A DNA stretch of 64,000 nucleotides from an uncultured Bacteroidota bacterium (GTDB lineage: Bacteria; Bacteroidota; Bacteroidia; Chitinophagales; Chitinophagaceae), in NCBI GenBank assembly GCA_903887415.1, contig CAISPO010000018.1, positions 186,001-250,000 on the forward strand. The letters run 5' to 3'. The notes below the pieces were generated by a model. That model searched no databases and was not told where the DNA came from. It saw nothing but the letters and a program-made list of their open reading frames with translations. Below are positions 1-9,120 of the stretch, piece after piece. Position numbers and translations under genes: made by a program. The stretch's first letter is position 1. Every line of letters starts with the position of its first letter.

Positions 1-1272
1 GTCTTTCCATTTGTCGGGGTAGCCTACTTTTTTGCGTATAGCAGTGAGCTTGTGAATCGCTTTCTGCTTGGTGCTGTCATCCATCCATGTCAGTTTTTCT
101 ATGCGGGATTTGTAGGCATTGCGTACATTTTCCACGATCACTTCGTAGCGGGCTTTTGCGGTCACATCAAAATATTCCTTTACAAAAAGCTGTCCAAGAG
201 CCTCGCCTATGGCCCCTTCTTCAGCATCCAGCGCGCGGCGCCAGCGCGGGTGCTGCTCCTGTGCCCCACGTATTGTTTTTCCGTAGAAGTTAAAATTAGC
301 ATCTGCGAAAGGCTTGCTCAGGTACCCAGCGAAAGTAGTTACCAGATGAAATGACATGTAGTCTTTCAGTGTTTGCATATCGGTAGTGGAAATTGCCTTG
401 CCCAGCGCGCTGTAAAATTCAGGCTGGCCTACAATGACGCTGTCCACATATTTTACGCCCATCAGGCCGAGGTATTTAGGCCATTCAATTCCGGGAGATA
501 AGTTGCCCATGTTTTTGATGGCCATCTTGTGATAGTTAGTATAAGGGTCGCGGAGATCCTCCAGCTTGCGTGAGGACTTGGCCAAGGCAGTCTCCAGCGC
601 AACAATGGCTGTCGCCTTTGCATCGGCTGTTTTATCATCAGCGCCCATGAGGCGGAAAATAGTGGCGATAAACTTTGGATACTCGGCACGGATCTTCGCT
701 GTGCGCTCATCAGTATTAAAATAGTAGTCGCGGTTGGGCAGGCCCAGGCCACCCTGCGTCATATTGTATGCCCACACATCACTGTGCTTTGGATCCTGTG
801 CTACACCCTCATCAAAGAAAACATTGGCGCCATAGGCATGCATATGTGCAGCTTGCGTCATTACGTCATCCTTGTTTTGCATGGCGGCGATCTTGTTCAG
901 CTCCTCGCGCAACGGCTCAACACCGTTTTTCTCTATTGACACCGTATCCATAGCGCTGTACCAGAAATCGCCTATCTGCTTGCCGGTGCCTTTACTATCT
1001 TTTCCTGCAAGGGCATCTTCGTTTATTTTTCTCAGCTTTGCATAGAGCTCTTTTTGTACCAGTTCGCCAACGCCCCAGGCAGTTTCATCCGCAGGAATGG
1101 GGTTGTTTTTGATCCACCCATTATTGGCATAGGCAAAAAAGTCATCCTTTGGGCTTATCGTTGTGTCGAGGTGTGCGGCAAGAACATCTTCTTTCGCGTC
1201 TTTGTGCAAAGGCTGGTTGCAGGCAGCAAAAAGAGATGCTGCGGTAATTATGCCAATGAACTTTTTGTTCAT
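1..1272 (-). CDS. M13 family metallopeptidase lipoprotein, C-terminal part outside window
   Basis: Reading the minus strand from an ATG at 1272 gives an open frame that runs off the left edge (424 codons seen). The N-terminus is a lipoprotein signal with lipobox LFAAC (Cys about residue 18), so the protein is probably anchored in the envelope. The frame carries typical neprilysin/PepO N-domain signatures: a DDFFAYANNGW-like segment near the start, GLGLPNRDYY in the middle, and TKQKAIHKL followed by VGYPDKWKD at the edge. The zinc site (HExxH and the downstream ExxxD) lies outside the window, so activity cannot be judged. Known members are zinc endopeptidases that cut peptides. It is divergent from the gene at 1425. 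Confidence 0.9.
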   Translation of the reverse strand, partial: MNKKFIGIITAASLFAACNQPLHKDAKEDVLAAHLDTTISPKDDFFAYANNGWIKNNPIPADETAWGVGELVQKELYAKLRKINEDALAGKDSKGTGKQIGDFWYSAMDTVSIEKNGVEPLREELNKIAAMQNKDDVMTQAAHMHAYGANVFFDEGVAQDPKHSDVWAYNMTQGGLGLPNRDYYFNTDERTAKIRAEYPKFIATIFRLMGADDKTADAKATAIVALETALAKSSRKLEDLRDPYTNYHKMAIKNMGNLSPGIEWPKYLGLMGVKYVDSVIVGQPEFYSALGKAISTTDMQTLKDYMSFHLVTTFAGYLSKPFADANFNFYGKTIRGAQEQHPRWRRALDAEEGAIGEALGQLFVKEYFDVTAKARYEVIVENVRNAYKSRIEKLTWMDDSTKQKAIHKLTAIRKKVGYPDKWKD

Positions 1273-1323
1273 ATTTTTAATTGATTTAGCCGGTAAAAGT
1301 AGGTGGTTTTTTATTGTTTTACG

Positions 1324-1339
1324 TACCCCAAAGGGGGTA
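1324..1339. repeat. Small GC hairpin between divergent genes
   Basis: TACCCC (1324-1329) pairs with GGGGTA (1334-1339) around an aaag loop, followed by TTTT on the plus strand. It lies in the 152-base region between the divergent M13 peptidase and TMTC-like genes. It could be a weak terminator or an operator; nothing else distinguishes these. Confidence 0.35.
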
Positions 1340-1424
1340 TTTTAACAGACTTCGGGGCTTCATTTGCCGGTATGTGAGTGAAACCCTTATATTTATAATC
1401 ATTAGAAAATGGTAATCGGGCACG

Positions 1425-3341
1425 ATGGCAGATAAACCGACGAAGAAAATAGCACCTAAACCAGCTATTCCGGCAAGGGGCCAGGTGGCGACAGCAAATA
1501 TGAAACAACCGGCGAGGAAGAGTCTTGTATTGCCTTGCCTGCTGCTTGCCATATTTTCGTTTGCATTATATGCAAACACTTTGCAGAATGGGTTTGCACT
1601 GGACGATGTAATGGTGCTTAAGGAAAATACGATCGTTCAGCAGGGCACAAAAGGCATTCCGGAACTGCTGGCTACGCCGCATATGCACGGCTATAGTTTT
1701 TTTTCGCAGGATACCTACCGGCCGCTGCCGCTGGTGCTGCTGGCTGCCGGGTATCAATGCTTTGGAATGAATCCAGGTCCGTTCCACCTGCTGAATATAC
1801 TGTTGTATGCAGCCTGTGTTGTTATGCTGTTCCTTTTTCTCGACCGTTTTTTTGAACGCAAAAAGACAGCCGTAGCTTTTGTGGCATCGCTGCTGTTTGC
1901 GCTGCACCCCATCCATACAGAAGCAGTTGCGAATATAAAAAGCTGCGATGAGCTGCTGTGTTTTTTCTTCGGATTTTTATCCCTGAACTTGTTCACGAGC
2001 TATATGAAACGAGGGCAGGTCGTACAATTGCTCGCAGGGACTGCTTCTTTGTTTATGGCATATTTGTCTAAGGAAACGGTAATAGGGCTGCTGCCGGTCA
2101 TTCTCCTGCTGTTTTTCTTTTACATAAATGAAGACAGAAAGCGGGGGATATTTATTGCCGCCGGCAGCATTGCCGCGACCGTTATTTTCCTTGCTATCAG
2201 GATACATGTGCTCAGCGAATACAATGCAAACCAGGCCTCAGACAGTATAGAGACGTTGGCTATTGCGCCGACTGCTGCAATTAAGATCGCTACTGAAATA
2301 GCGATAATGGGTAAATACCTGCTGCTGCTTTTTGTGCCTTATCCGCTGTTGTGTACTTATGGGGGGAATACAATTCCGTATTCGAGTTTTGCCAGTGCAG
2401 GAGCATGGGCATCTTTGTTAGCGTATATAGCAATTTGCGGGATCGCTGTGACCCGGTTTCTGAAGAATAGGAAAGACCCATGGGCTTTCGGGATATTCTT
2501 TTACCTATGTACGATCTTGCTGTTTTCCAATACGATGTTCCTTATAGCCGGTACGATGGGTGAGCGCTTATTATTTTTTGCGTCTGTGGGGTTTTGTATT
2601 GTTGCTGCGCTTGGTGTTGAGAAGCTGGCAGGGGCGGCTACAGAGGATGTTTTTGTTTTTTTGAAGGCGCCTAAAGTATTGGCGGTGATCATTCCTTTAG
2701 CGCTTTTGTATGGAAGTATGACATTTGCAAGGAATAAGGACTGGGCAGATAACTATAGCCTGTATAAGGCAGATATAGTGAAGGCGCCACACTCGGCTAT
2801 GCTTAATTACTATATAGGCCTGGAACTGGAGACAACTATCGCTGATGCGGCCGGGAAAGACACTGCAAAGCTGGGACAGGTGAGGCGTGAAGGACTGACA
2901 TATCTTACAAAGTCGATCGGGCTGTCGCATGATTTTGCGGACGCGCACGCCACACTGGGCAATACCTACATTATGCTGTCTCAGTACGACTCTGCGGAGG
3001 TGCATGAAAAAAGAGCGCTGGCACTTTCGCCCGGAAGCGAAAAAACCGTGAATAACCTGGCGTACATTTATTACCGCGAAAGAAAATTCCCGGAATCGCT
3101 GGAGTTATCGAAGAAAGCTATAGCGATGAACCGGAATTATGCAAATCCGCATACTAATATGGCCCGTTGTTACTTTGAGCTGGGTAAAACGGATTCGGCT
3201 GTGCTGGCTTTGAACAATGGAATAGCGGCTGATGGCACAAATGCAGCGCCGTATGAATTGCTGGCACTATATTACAGGTCGATAGGAGCGCAAGACTCAG
3301 CGGCTAAGTACAGGGCTTTGCAGCAGAAATGCGGGAATTAA
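1425..3341 (+). CDS. Multi-spanning membrane protein with C-terminal TPR repeats (TMTC/PMT-like)
   Basis: 638 residues. A basic, Pro-rich start is followed by one hydrophobic helix, then a periplasmic loop with an acidic pair (D60-D61 in FALDD), a YRPL motif, and HPIHTEAVANIK followed by DEL. This order of motifs is typical of TMTC-like and other GT-C glycosyltransferases, where the first-loop acids are catalytic. About ten more hydrophobic segments follow to about residue 450. Residues ~485-630 are three to four TPR units (for example NLAYIYYRERKFPESLELSKKA-type helices). The likely role is transfer of a sugar from a lipid carrier at the membrane; the substrate is unknown. The next gene starts 62 bases downstream, so the two may be co-transcribed. 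Confidence 0.8.
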   Translation: MADKPTKKIAPKPAIPARGQVATANMKQPARKSLVLPCLLLAIFSFALYANTLQNGFALDDVMVLKENTIVQQGTKGIPELLATPHMHGYSFFSQDTYRPLPLVLLAAGYQCFGMNPGPFHLLNILLYAACVVMLFLFLDRFFERKKTAVAFVASLLFALHPIHTEAVANIKSCDELLCFFFGFLSLNLFTSYMKRGQVVQLLAGTASLFMAYLSKETVIGLLPVILLLFFFYINEDRKRGIFIAAGSIAATVIFLAIRIHVLSEYNANQASDSIETLAIAPTAAIKIATEIAIMGKYLLLLFVPYPLLCTYGGNTIPYSSFASAGAWASLLAYIAICGIAVTRFLKNRKDPWAFGIFFYLCTILLFSNTMFLIAGTMGERLLFFASVGFCIVAALGVEKLAGAATEDVFVFLKAPKVLAVIIPLALLYGSMTFARNKDWADNYSLYKADIVKAPHSAMLNYYIGLELETTIADAAGKDTAKLGQVRREGLTYLTKSIGLSHDFADAHATLGNTYIMLSQYDSAEVHEKRALALSPGSEKTVNNLAYIYYRERKFPESLELSKKAIAMNRNYANPHTNMARCYFELGKTDSAVLALNNGIAADGTNAAPYELLALYYRSIGAQDSAAKYRALQQKCGN

Positions 3342-3403
3342 AGAGGCTTTGGAAGATGTGGCATGACTTTATTAAATTTATCATTATAACCAAATCAAGA
3401 AAT

Positions 3404-4138
3404 ATGCGTATGAGAAATAATTTCTTCCTGGCCTGCTTGCTGGCGCTGGTGTGCTGTGCATCCTGCGACAATGACAAGGTGATCAAACAAGAGGGCCCGT
3501 CAAGTATTGTGACGCCCACTGTTGGTTCATTTAGTACAATACAGGCGGAGCTGCCGCTAAAGATGTCTGTGACGATACAGAAAGGCGCGCAAGCGGCAAT
3601 TAAGCTCAGGGGGCTTTCTAACATCCTGGATCATATAAAGACTAAAGTTGAAAACAATATACTGTTCATTACATCAGACGTGGACGGCCATGTAAGCATG
3701 GACAGCAAGGATATAGTGGCCGAGGTAACCATGCCGGAGCTTAAGGCGCTTTACTTGTCTTTTTCAGCCAATGCGGAGATACATGGAACAATCAATGAAA
3801 CCGACTTTAAAACAGACATATCCGGGAACAGCACCGTGAGCATTGACGATATAAAAACAGATAAATTCTTCTACAAATCAGTTGGCAATTCAAAACTCGA
3901 TGTGTATAAAGGGACAACGAGGCTTGCGATATTCTCATCGGATGGAGATAATAAAATAAATGCGTATTCGTTACAGGCTACTGAAGCAAATGTGTCTATG
4001 AAAGGGCAGGGAAAATGCGAGATATCGGCTGTAGAAAAGCTGACGACAGATATAGGTTCATCCTGTGCGCTTAGGTACAAAGGCCATCCCAAGATAGCTA
4101 AGAATCCGGAGGGTGGTACCGTTTATGATGCGAATTGA
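3404..4138 (+). CDS. DUF2807 (GIN domain) lipoprotein
   Basis: I chose the ATG at 3404, because from there the protein begins with a short basic stretch, a hydrophobic core and a lipobox ending in CCASC. The longer frame from 3329 overlaps the upstream gene and adds 25 residues ahead of the signal. The mature part, about 220 residues, has the DUF2807 pattern: an opening F...I.AELPLKMSVTIQKG segment, then repeating short strands such as DIVAEVTMPELKALYLSFSA and ISGNSTVSIDDI, as in the right-handed beta-helix 'auto-transporter head' fold of Bacteroidota. It is probably surface or periplasmic; no enzymatic residues are recognisable. A bidirectional terminator follows. Confidence 0.8.
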   Translation: MRMRNNFFLACLLALVCCASCDNDKVIKQEGPSSIVTPTVGSFSTIQAELPLKMSVTIQKGAQAAIKLRGLSNILDHIKTKVENNILFITSDVDGHVSMDSKDIVAEVTMPELKALYLSFSANAEIHGTINETDFKTDISGNSTVSIDDIKTDKFFYKSVGNSKLDVYKGTTRLAIFSSDGDNKINAYSLQATEANVSMKGQGKCEISAVEKLTTDIGSSCALRYKGHPKIAKNPEGGTVYDAN

Positions 4139-4151
4139 TACTTTAGAAACT

Positions 4152-4186
4152 AAAAAAGGTTAGCGCAAATTGCACTAACCTTTTTT
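4152..4186. terminator. Bidirectional rho-independent terminator
   Basis: The arm starting AAAAAAGGTTAG pairs with CTAACCTTTTTT across a short centre, with one non-Watson-Crick position. It is flanked by A and T tracts on both sides. It lies between two convergent genes ending at 4138 (plus) and 4208 (minus), exactly where a shared terminator is expected. Confidence 0.85.
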
Positions 4187-4207
4187 ACTATCCCGTAATA
4201 AATAGTA

Positions 4208-4504
4208 CTATTTGCTTTTCTGAGCAGGCGTTTCTACTGGTTTTGCTTCTTTAACCGTTTGCGGAGCTGCGGTTGCGCGTGCAGGTGCAGCAATTGCCCG
4301 CGCAGGTGTAGCAGTACGCTGAGGAGCGGCAACTGGCTGAAGCGGCCGTGCTGCGGGAGTGGCCTTTAACGCCTGGTTATTTGGCGCTACCGCACTATTG
4401 GCAGGGGCAGGGGCAAGGGCAGTGGCAGGCCTAGGTGCTTCCTGTGCAAATGCAGCGGCGCTCGCTATTACAGCTACGAATGCGAGTGTTAATTGTTTTT
4501 TCAT
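4208..4504 (-). CDS. Small Ala/Pro-rich secreted protein, unknown function
   Basis: 98 residues. The first ~20 (MKKQLTLAF... to AAAFAQ) form a clear Sec signal peptide with an AFA-Q type cleavage site. The remainder is almost entirely Ala, Pro, Thr, Arg and Val, with imperfect repeats such as TPARAIAAPARATAAP, and ends KPVETPAQKSK. There is no fold-forming hydrophobic pattern and no cysteine, so the mature protein is likely disordered and basic. I do not recognise a family. A -7 element sits ~35 bases upstream and a terminator follows, so it is a stand-alone gene. Confidence 0.65.
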   Translation of the reverse strand: MKKQLTLAFVAVIASAAAFAQEAPRPATALAPAPANSAVAPNNQALKATPAARPLQPVAAPQRTATPARAIAAPARATAAPQTVKEAKPVETPAQKSK

Positions 4505-4538
4505 AAAATTATTTCGATTTGGGTGAAAAATGATATGG

Positions 4539-4546
4539 CGAAATTA
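4539..4546 (-). promoter_or_regulatory. Candidate -7 promoter element for the Ala/Pro-rich gene
   Basis: Minus strand TAATTTCG, one base from the Bacteroidota TAnnTTTG consensus, placed 35 bases before the ATG at 4504. No clear TTG at the -33 position. Confidence 0.4.
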
Positions 4547-4669
4547 CTGATTTTTATCTATCTGTACGTTAAAAAAATGAAGACCATTATAATGCCAGTG
4601 AACCGTGATACCTGGAGCAGATGGGCTTCATTCCGTTTTTAATTCTATTTTTATTCCAAAATACTGGCT

Positions 4670-7600
4670 ATGCGGTCTATACTTGTTTTTACGTGTATTG
4701 TTTTATGCTTTTGGAGCGATGCCGGAGCGCAATTGTATAACCCGGTTCCGAAGCCAGTGAAAGTATCGGATCTGGGCGATAACGCATACCGGAATAAAGA
4801 CAATACTTACTACTGGGGGAACCGCCCTCCCGATGCAGCCTACTGGCAGCAGGATGTACAGTATAAGATGTATGCGCGCATGAAAGAGCAGGATAATGAG
4901 ATACAGGGCGCTGAAGAGCTTACTTACTGGAACAACTCGCCGGACACGCTCACTTTTGTTTACTTCCATTTGTTTCAGAATGCCTTCATTAAGGGATCGC
5001 ACCTGCACGACCTGGAACTGGCCAATCATGTGAAGCCGCGCTTGGGCAAGAAAGAAGCCGCTGGCCTGGGTATAGTGCTTGATAAAATTACCGTTGATGG
5101 TAAGGAAGTGAAAACGGAACTGGACAATACCATTATGAAAATGTACCTGCCTGCTCCGCTACCCCCCGGTGGTAAGGTGGTGATAAAAATGAGCTTCGAT
5201 ACTTATTATGATATGGGCGCTACCCGCCGCAGGATGCAGATGTATAACGCCTGGGGCTTTATGCACTACAATGGCTGCCAATGGTTCCCGAAAATATGCG
5301 TGTATGACCGGATGCATGGCTGGGATACCTACCAGCACCTGAACAGGGAATTTTACGGCGATTTTGGGTTGTATGATGTGACACTGGACTTTCCATCGAA
5401 CTACATACTGGAGGCCAGCGGCGTATTGCAGAACCGGGAAGAAGTGCTGCCGGACACGCTGAGGGCAAAGCTGGACATAAAGAACTTTGCGAATAAAAAA
5501 TGGAACGAACCGCCATCGACTATTATACCTTATCAGCCGGGGAACAGGAAGCAGTGGCATTTTATAGCGAACAATGTGCATGATTTTGCGTTCACCGCAG
5601 ACCCATCCTACCGCATAGGAACTGCACATTGGAAAGGCATAGAGTGTGTGGCTATAGTGCAGGAGCCCCACGCATCGGGCTGGCAGAATGCACCGGGCTA
5701 TATAGCGGGGATCATCCGGACTTTTTCACAGACAATAGGGATGTATTGCTATCCGAAAATAGTGGCAGCAGATGCACAGGACGGTATGGAGTACCCGATG
5801 ATAACTATGGACGGCGGTAGAGAGCCGGGTTACAGGGGGCTGTTTGTGCACGAGATAGGGCACAACTGGTTTTACGGGCAGGTGGGTAGCAACGAAACGT
5901 ACCGTGCGGCAATGGATGAAGGGTTTACACAATTTCTGACATCGTGGGGGCAACGCCTTATAGACGGAGATACGATGATAGCTGCCAAGCCCAAGGGCTA
6001 CCGAGGCATTTTTACAGAGCCAACACTGGTGCTGGACCGCACCATACTCAACAGCTATACCAGCAATGCGCTCAACAAAACCGAGCTGGCGCTGAACACA
6101 CACTCGGATGATTTTCATAGCGCACTGGGACAGGGCGGGGGGTATGGCACTGTGTATTACAAAACGGCATCCATGCTATATAACCTGCAATATGTATTGG
6201 GCGATTCACTGTTTGAAGCAACGATACACCACTATTTTGAGCAGTGGAAATTTGCACATCCATATTTTGAAGACTTCCGTGCATCAGTAATTCAGTTTAC
6301 GCATGTGGACCTGAGCTGGTTCTTTGATGAATGGTTTGAGACAACAAAGACACTTGACTATAGCGTAGGAGGTATTCACAAGATACACGGGACAGATGCT
6401 TACGCTATCAACTTTAAGCGTAAGGGAGAAATGCAGATGCCAATAGATTTTACAGTGACTGCGAAGGATGGGTCGAAGCACAGCTACTACATACCTAATA
6501 CCTGGTTTGAAAAGCAAACAGCAGCGACTAAACTGCCGAAGTGGTACGGATGGGGCAAGCTGGACCCCGAATACACTGCCACGGTGGAGGTACCAGGTGG
6601 CATCAGGAGTGTGCGCATAGACACCACGAACAGGCTGGGCGACCGGGATATGGTGGACAACTATAAAACAAGGGGCCTGTGGGTGAGCCCCCAGGCAGTA
6701 AAAGTGAAGCTGGATGGCGGGCTAGCCAATCCTTTTGACCGGAAGAAATACCGGATGTATATAAGGCCAGACCTGTGGTGGAACCCGATAGACGGCATAA
6801 AAGCAGGGGTTCATTTTGAAGGGGATTATTTGTCTACGCTCAACCGCATAGACGCTACAGTATGGTGGAATACGCATGGGCTGCAGGAAACCAATTACGA
6901 GGCATATAAGGGAGAAGGAACGTACAATAATTATGCGCCCGTGAATTATTCGTTCAATTATCTGTCGCCTATAACGCGCAACATGCCCAAAGTGCAGGTG
7001 CAACTAAACAGCCGGTTCCTTGATGGCCTTTGGTATCACAGAGTGGGGCTAAACTGGCTGGCTAATGAGAGCAATACATTGCAACTCTGGGCACAGACCA
7101 TGTGGCGGCCAACGGTTTCTGATCTTGATTACCTGACAGACCCGGGCGACTGGAGCAGCAGCCCCGGCAGAAAAAATAATTCGCTGAACGCCCAGTGGGC
7201 GCACCACTATAGCTATTTTACCGGAGGAGGCAGGTATTCGTTCAGCTTCCGGGCGCCGTTCCTGGAGAAGGATGAACTACCGTTCACTTATGCCTACGCA
7301 CAAATGGAATCTGTGAATTATAGTTATTTAGGCAGGCTTGAAGTAAGGACAAGGTTATTTGGCCGTTACGGCCTTGGGAACCAATTGCCCTACGAGAGCG
7401 CCCTCTATATGGCTGGAGCGAGCCCGGAGGAGGAAATGGAGAATAAATACACCCGTAGTGTGGGCTTTATACCTACCGATTGGCAAGGTATTTCAAGCAA
7501 TGATGTCAATCATTTTCAGCAGGGTGGCGGCCTGGGGCTCAGGGGCTATGCCGGCTACTTTGCGCCGGATGTGCGCAATGGCAGCGTGCTGGAATCGTAT

Positions 7601-7966
7601 AAAGGACGCAGCGGGGCATCGGCTAATGTAGAACTGGATGTGGAGAACTACATGCCGTGGCGGCCGCGCCTGCTACGCAACTGGCTTCACGCAAGCGTAT
7701 ATGCATTTGGCGATGCAGGCATTATGGAGATGAGCTATTTTGATCCTTCCAATATTTACTTTACTGAGCCAAGTACTATTTGGAGCAGTGTACATGTGGA
7801 CGCCGGAGTGGGATTTGCATTTACTATAAAGAGCTGGGGTGTATTTGAAAAAGCAAAACCACTAACGCTACGCCTTGACCTGCCTATATTCCTGAACAGG
7901 CCCCCATATGGTAATGACCAGTATGCTACGCTGCGCTATGTAATAGGGGTGAACAGGGCGTTTTAG
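4670..7966 (+). CDS. M1 family metallopeptidase with C-terminal Omp85-like beta-barrel
   Basis: 1098 residues with a Sec signal peptide ending near AGAQ. Residues ~60-570 are an M1 (gluzincin) peptidase: zinc motif HEIGH (H394, E395, H398) and third ligand E417 in MDEGF, giving the exact HExxH-x18-E spacing. An Ig-like strand domain follows to ~680. From ~690 to the end the sequence changes to alternating aromatic strands: WNPIDGIKAG (the opening of many Omp85-type barrels), ANVELDVENYMPW, a FGDAG segment, LGLRGY at 956-960 (the conserved Omp85 loop-6 RG[F/Y] motif), and a final strand ending in F1098. I infer a peptidase anchored on, or displayed through, an outer-membrane barrel. There is no POTRA-like region. 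Many M1 enzymes lack any such extension. The M1 call is near certain; the barrel assignment is from motifs only. Confidence 0.93.
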   Translation: MRSILVFTCIVLCFWSDAGAQLYNPVPKPVKVSDLGDNAYRNKDNTYYWGNRPPDAAYWQQDVQYKMYARMKEQDNEIQGAEELTYWNNSPDTLTFVYFHLFQNAFIKGSHLHDLELANHVKPRLGKKEAAGLGIVLDKITVDGKEVKTELDNTIMKMYLPAPLPPGGKVVIKMSFDTYYDMGATRRRMQMYNAWGFMHYNGCQWFPKICVYDRMHGWDTYQHLNREFYGDFGLYDVTLDFPSNYILEASGVLQNREEVLPDTLRAKLDIKNFANKKWNEPPSTIIPYQPGNRKQWHFIANNVHDFAFTADPSYRIGTAHWKGIECVAIVQEPHASGWQNAPGYIAGIIRTFSQTIGMYCYPKIVAADAQDGMEYPMITMDGGREPGYRGLFVHEIGHNWFYGQVGSNETYRAAMDEGFTQFLTSWGQRLIDGDTMIAAKPKGYRGIFTEPTLVLDRTILNSYTSNALNKTELALNTHSDDFHSALGQGGGYGTVYYKTASMLYNLQYVLGDSLFEATIHHYFEQWKFAHPYFEDFRASVIQFTHVDLSWFFDEWFETTKTLDYSVGGIHKIHGTDAYAINFKRKGEMQMPIDFTVTAKDGSKHSYYIPNTWFEKQTAATKLPKWYGWGKLDPEYTATVEVPGGIRSVRIDTTNRLGDRDMVDNYKTRGLWVSPQAVKVKLDGGLANPFDRKKYRMYIRPDLWWNPIDGIKAGVHFEGDYLSTLNRIDATVWWNTHGLQETNYEAYKGEGTYNNYAPVNYSFNYLSPITRNMPKVQVQLNSRFLDGLWYHRVGLNWLANESNTLQLWAQTMWRPTVSDLDYLTDPGDWSSSPGRKNNSLNAQWAHHYSYFTGGGRYSFSFRAPFLEKDELPFTYAYAQMESVNYSYLGRLEVRTRLFGRYGLGNQLPYESALYMAGASPEEEMENKYTRSVGFIPTDWQGISSNDVNHFQQGGGLGLRGYAGYFAPDVRNGSVLESYKGRSGASANVELDVENYMPWRPRLLRNWLHASVYAFGDAGIMEMSYFDPSNIYFTEPSTIWSSVHVDAGVGFAFTIKSWGVFEKAKPLTLRLDLPIFLNRPPYGNDQYATLRYVIGVNRAF

Positions 7967-7992
7967 GTAATTTGAAATGTGAAAATGGTGGA

Positions 7993-9120
7993 TTATTTCT
8001 TCCAAATTATAGCTGCATTGCAGCCGCCGAAACCTGATGCTGTTTTCAGGACATAATTTATTTCTACAGGCTGCAATTTTCGGGTTACGTTTATGGGTTT
8101 GGGTACACCCAGGTCTTCATAACCGGCTGAAGGGATGAGTATTTGATTGCGCAGTGCTTCGAGTACCATAACGCTTTCCAGCACACCGGCTGCGCCAAGC
8201 GTATGGCCGGTATAGCCTTTGAAACTGTGAACCGGGCTATTAAGCAATCCGGCATGTTCGAAGGCCTTTGCTTCCATCTCATCATTGAAAGGCGTGGCTG
8301 TGCCATGGGCGGAGATCATGCCTATGTGTTGCTGGGTGGTACCTGCCTGGGCAATGGCGCGGGTGATGGCGGCTGCAAGTTCTTCGCCGGTGCGGGATGG
8401 GCCGGAGATGTGGTTGGCATCGTTCGATGTAGCGCCGCTCATTAGCCGGCCAGAAGTGATTTCTGTTTTTTGCGTTGACAGTATTATTGTTGCCGCTGCC
8501 TCACCGAGCGTCAGTCCTTTACGTGCGGCATCGAACGGGCGGCAAGGCTCATCAGAGAGGGCCTGGAATGACTGGAAGCCATTCAGTACAAACCGGGAAA
8601 ACCTGTCGCAGCCGGTGACAATGGCATGTTTGTACCTGCCTGCCTGTAATAAACGCAGCCCATATTGTAAAGCCACAACGCCGGATACGCAAGCGTGGGA
8701 AATAACGACGGGAGTAGTGGTGATATGATTTTGTGCCGAGATAAGGGTTGCGGAGTGGTGGAGCAGCAGGCGCTCGTCCGGCACCTGGCCTAGCAGCTCA
8801 ATATTACCCTTTGTGGTGGCGAGGATGAAAACTGTATGCTGCAGGTCTATGTCTTCTTCCAGGCTATCTATTGCCTTTTTTACGGAGCAGGACGCCAACT
8901 GTTCAAAAGGAGTGAGCGATTGTGCAGACCGGGTCTGTGCCTGTATGACCTGCCACTGCGCAGCATCTATTTTTGCGGCCATAAACGGCGCATTGCTCAG
9001 CGAGGCATCTTCATATCGCTTAATGCCTGTTTTGCCCGCCAATACCGCCTGCCAGTGGGCCGCAGTATCCATGCCCAGGGAGGAAATGATGTTCGTGGCT
9101 ATTGCGTAAACCGGTACCAC
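7993..9120 (-). CDS. Beta-ketoacyl-ACP synthase (KAS I/II type)
   Basis: 375 residues starting at a GTG (9120) that overlaps the TAG stop of the upstream dehydratase (TAGTG), so translation is probably coupled. The condensing-enzyme triad is present: C144 in SHACVSG, His in SAHGTATPFND and His in KGYTGHTLGAAG, plus the C-terminal FGGCNAA loop. It would perform Claisen condensation of acyl-ACP with malonyl-ACP. It is shorter than FabF (~410), as are synthases from aryl-polyene and flexirubin clusters. No ACP, reductase or acyltransferase lies nearby, so its pathway is unclear: specialised lipid or pigment synthesis rather than the main FAS is my inference. Confidence 0.88.
   Translation of the reverse strand: MVPVYAIATNIISSLGMDTAAHWQAVLAGKTGIKRYEDASLSNAPFMAAKIDAAQWQVIQAQTRSAQSLTPFEQLASCSVKKAIDSLEEDIDLQHTVFILATTKGNIELLGQVPDERLLLHHSATLISAQNHITTTPVVISHACVSGVVALQYGLRLLQAGRYKHAIVTGCDRFSRFVLNGFQSFQALSDEPCRPFDAARKGLTLGEAAATIILSTQKTEITSGRLMSGATSNDANHISGPSRTGEELAAAITRAIAQAGTTQQHIGMISAHGTATPFNDEMEAKAFEHAGLLNSPVHSFKGYTGHTLGAAGVLESVMVLEALRNQILIPSAGYEDLGVPKPINVTRKLQPVEINYVLKTASGFGGCNAAIIWKK

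Noticed and set aside
1311-1579. Minus-strand frames over the start of the TMTC-like gene
   Set aside because: They are antisense to a convincing plus-strand gene and show no protein-like features.
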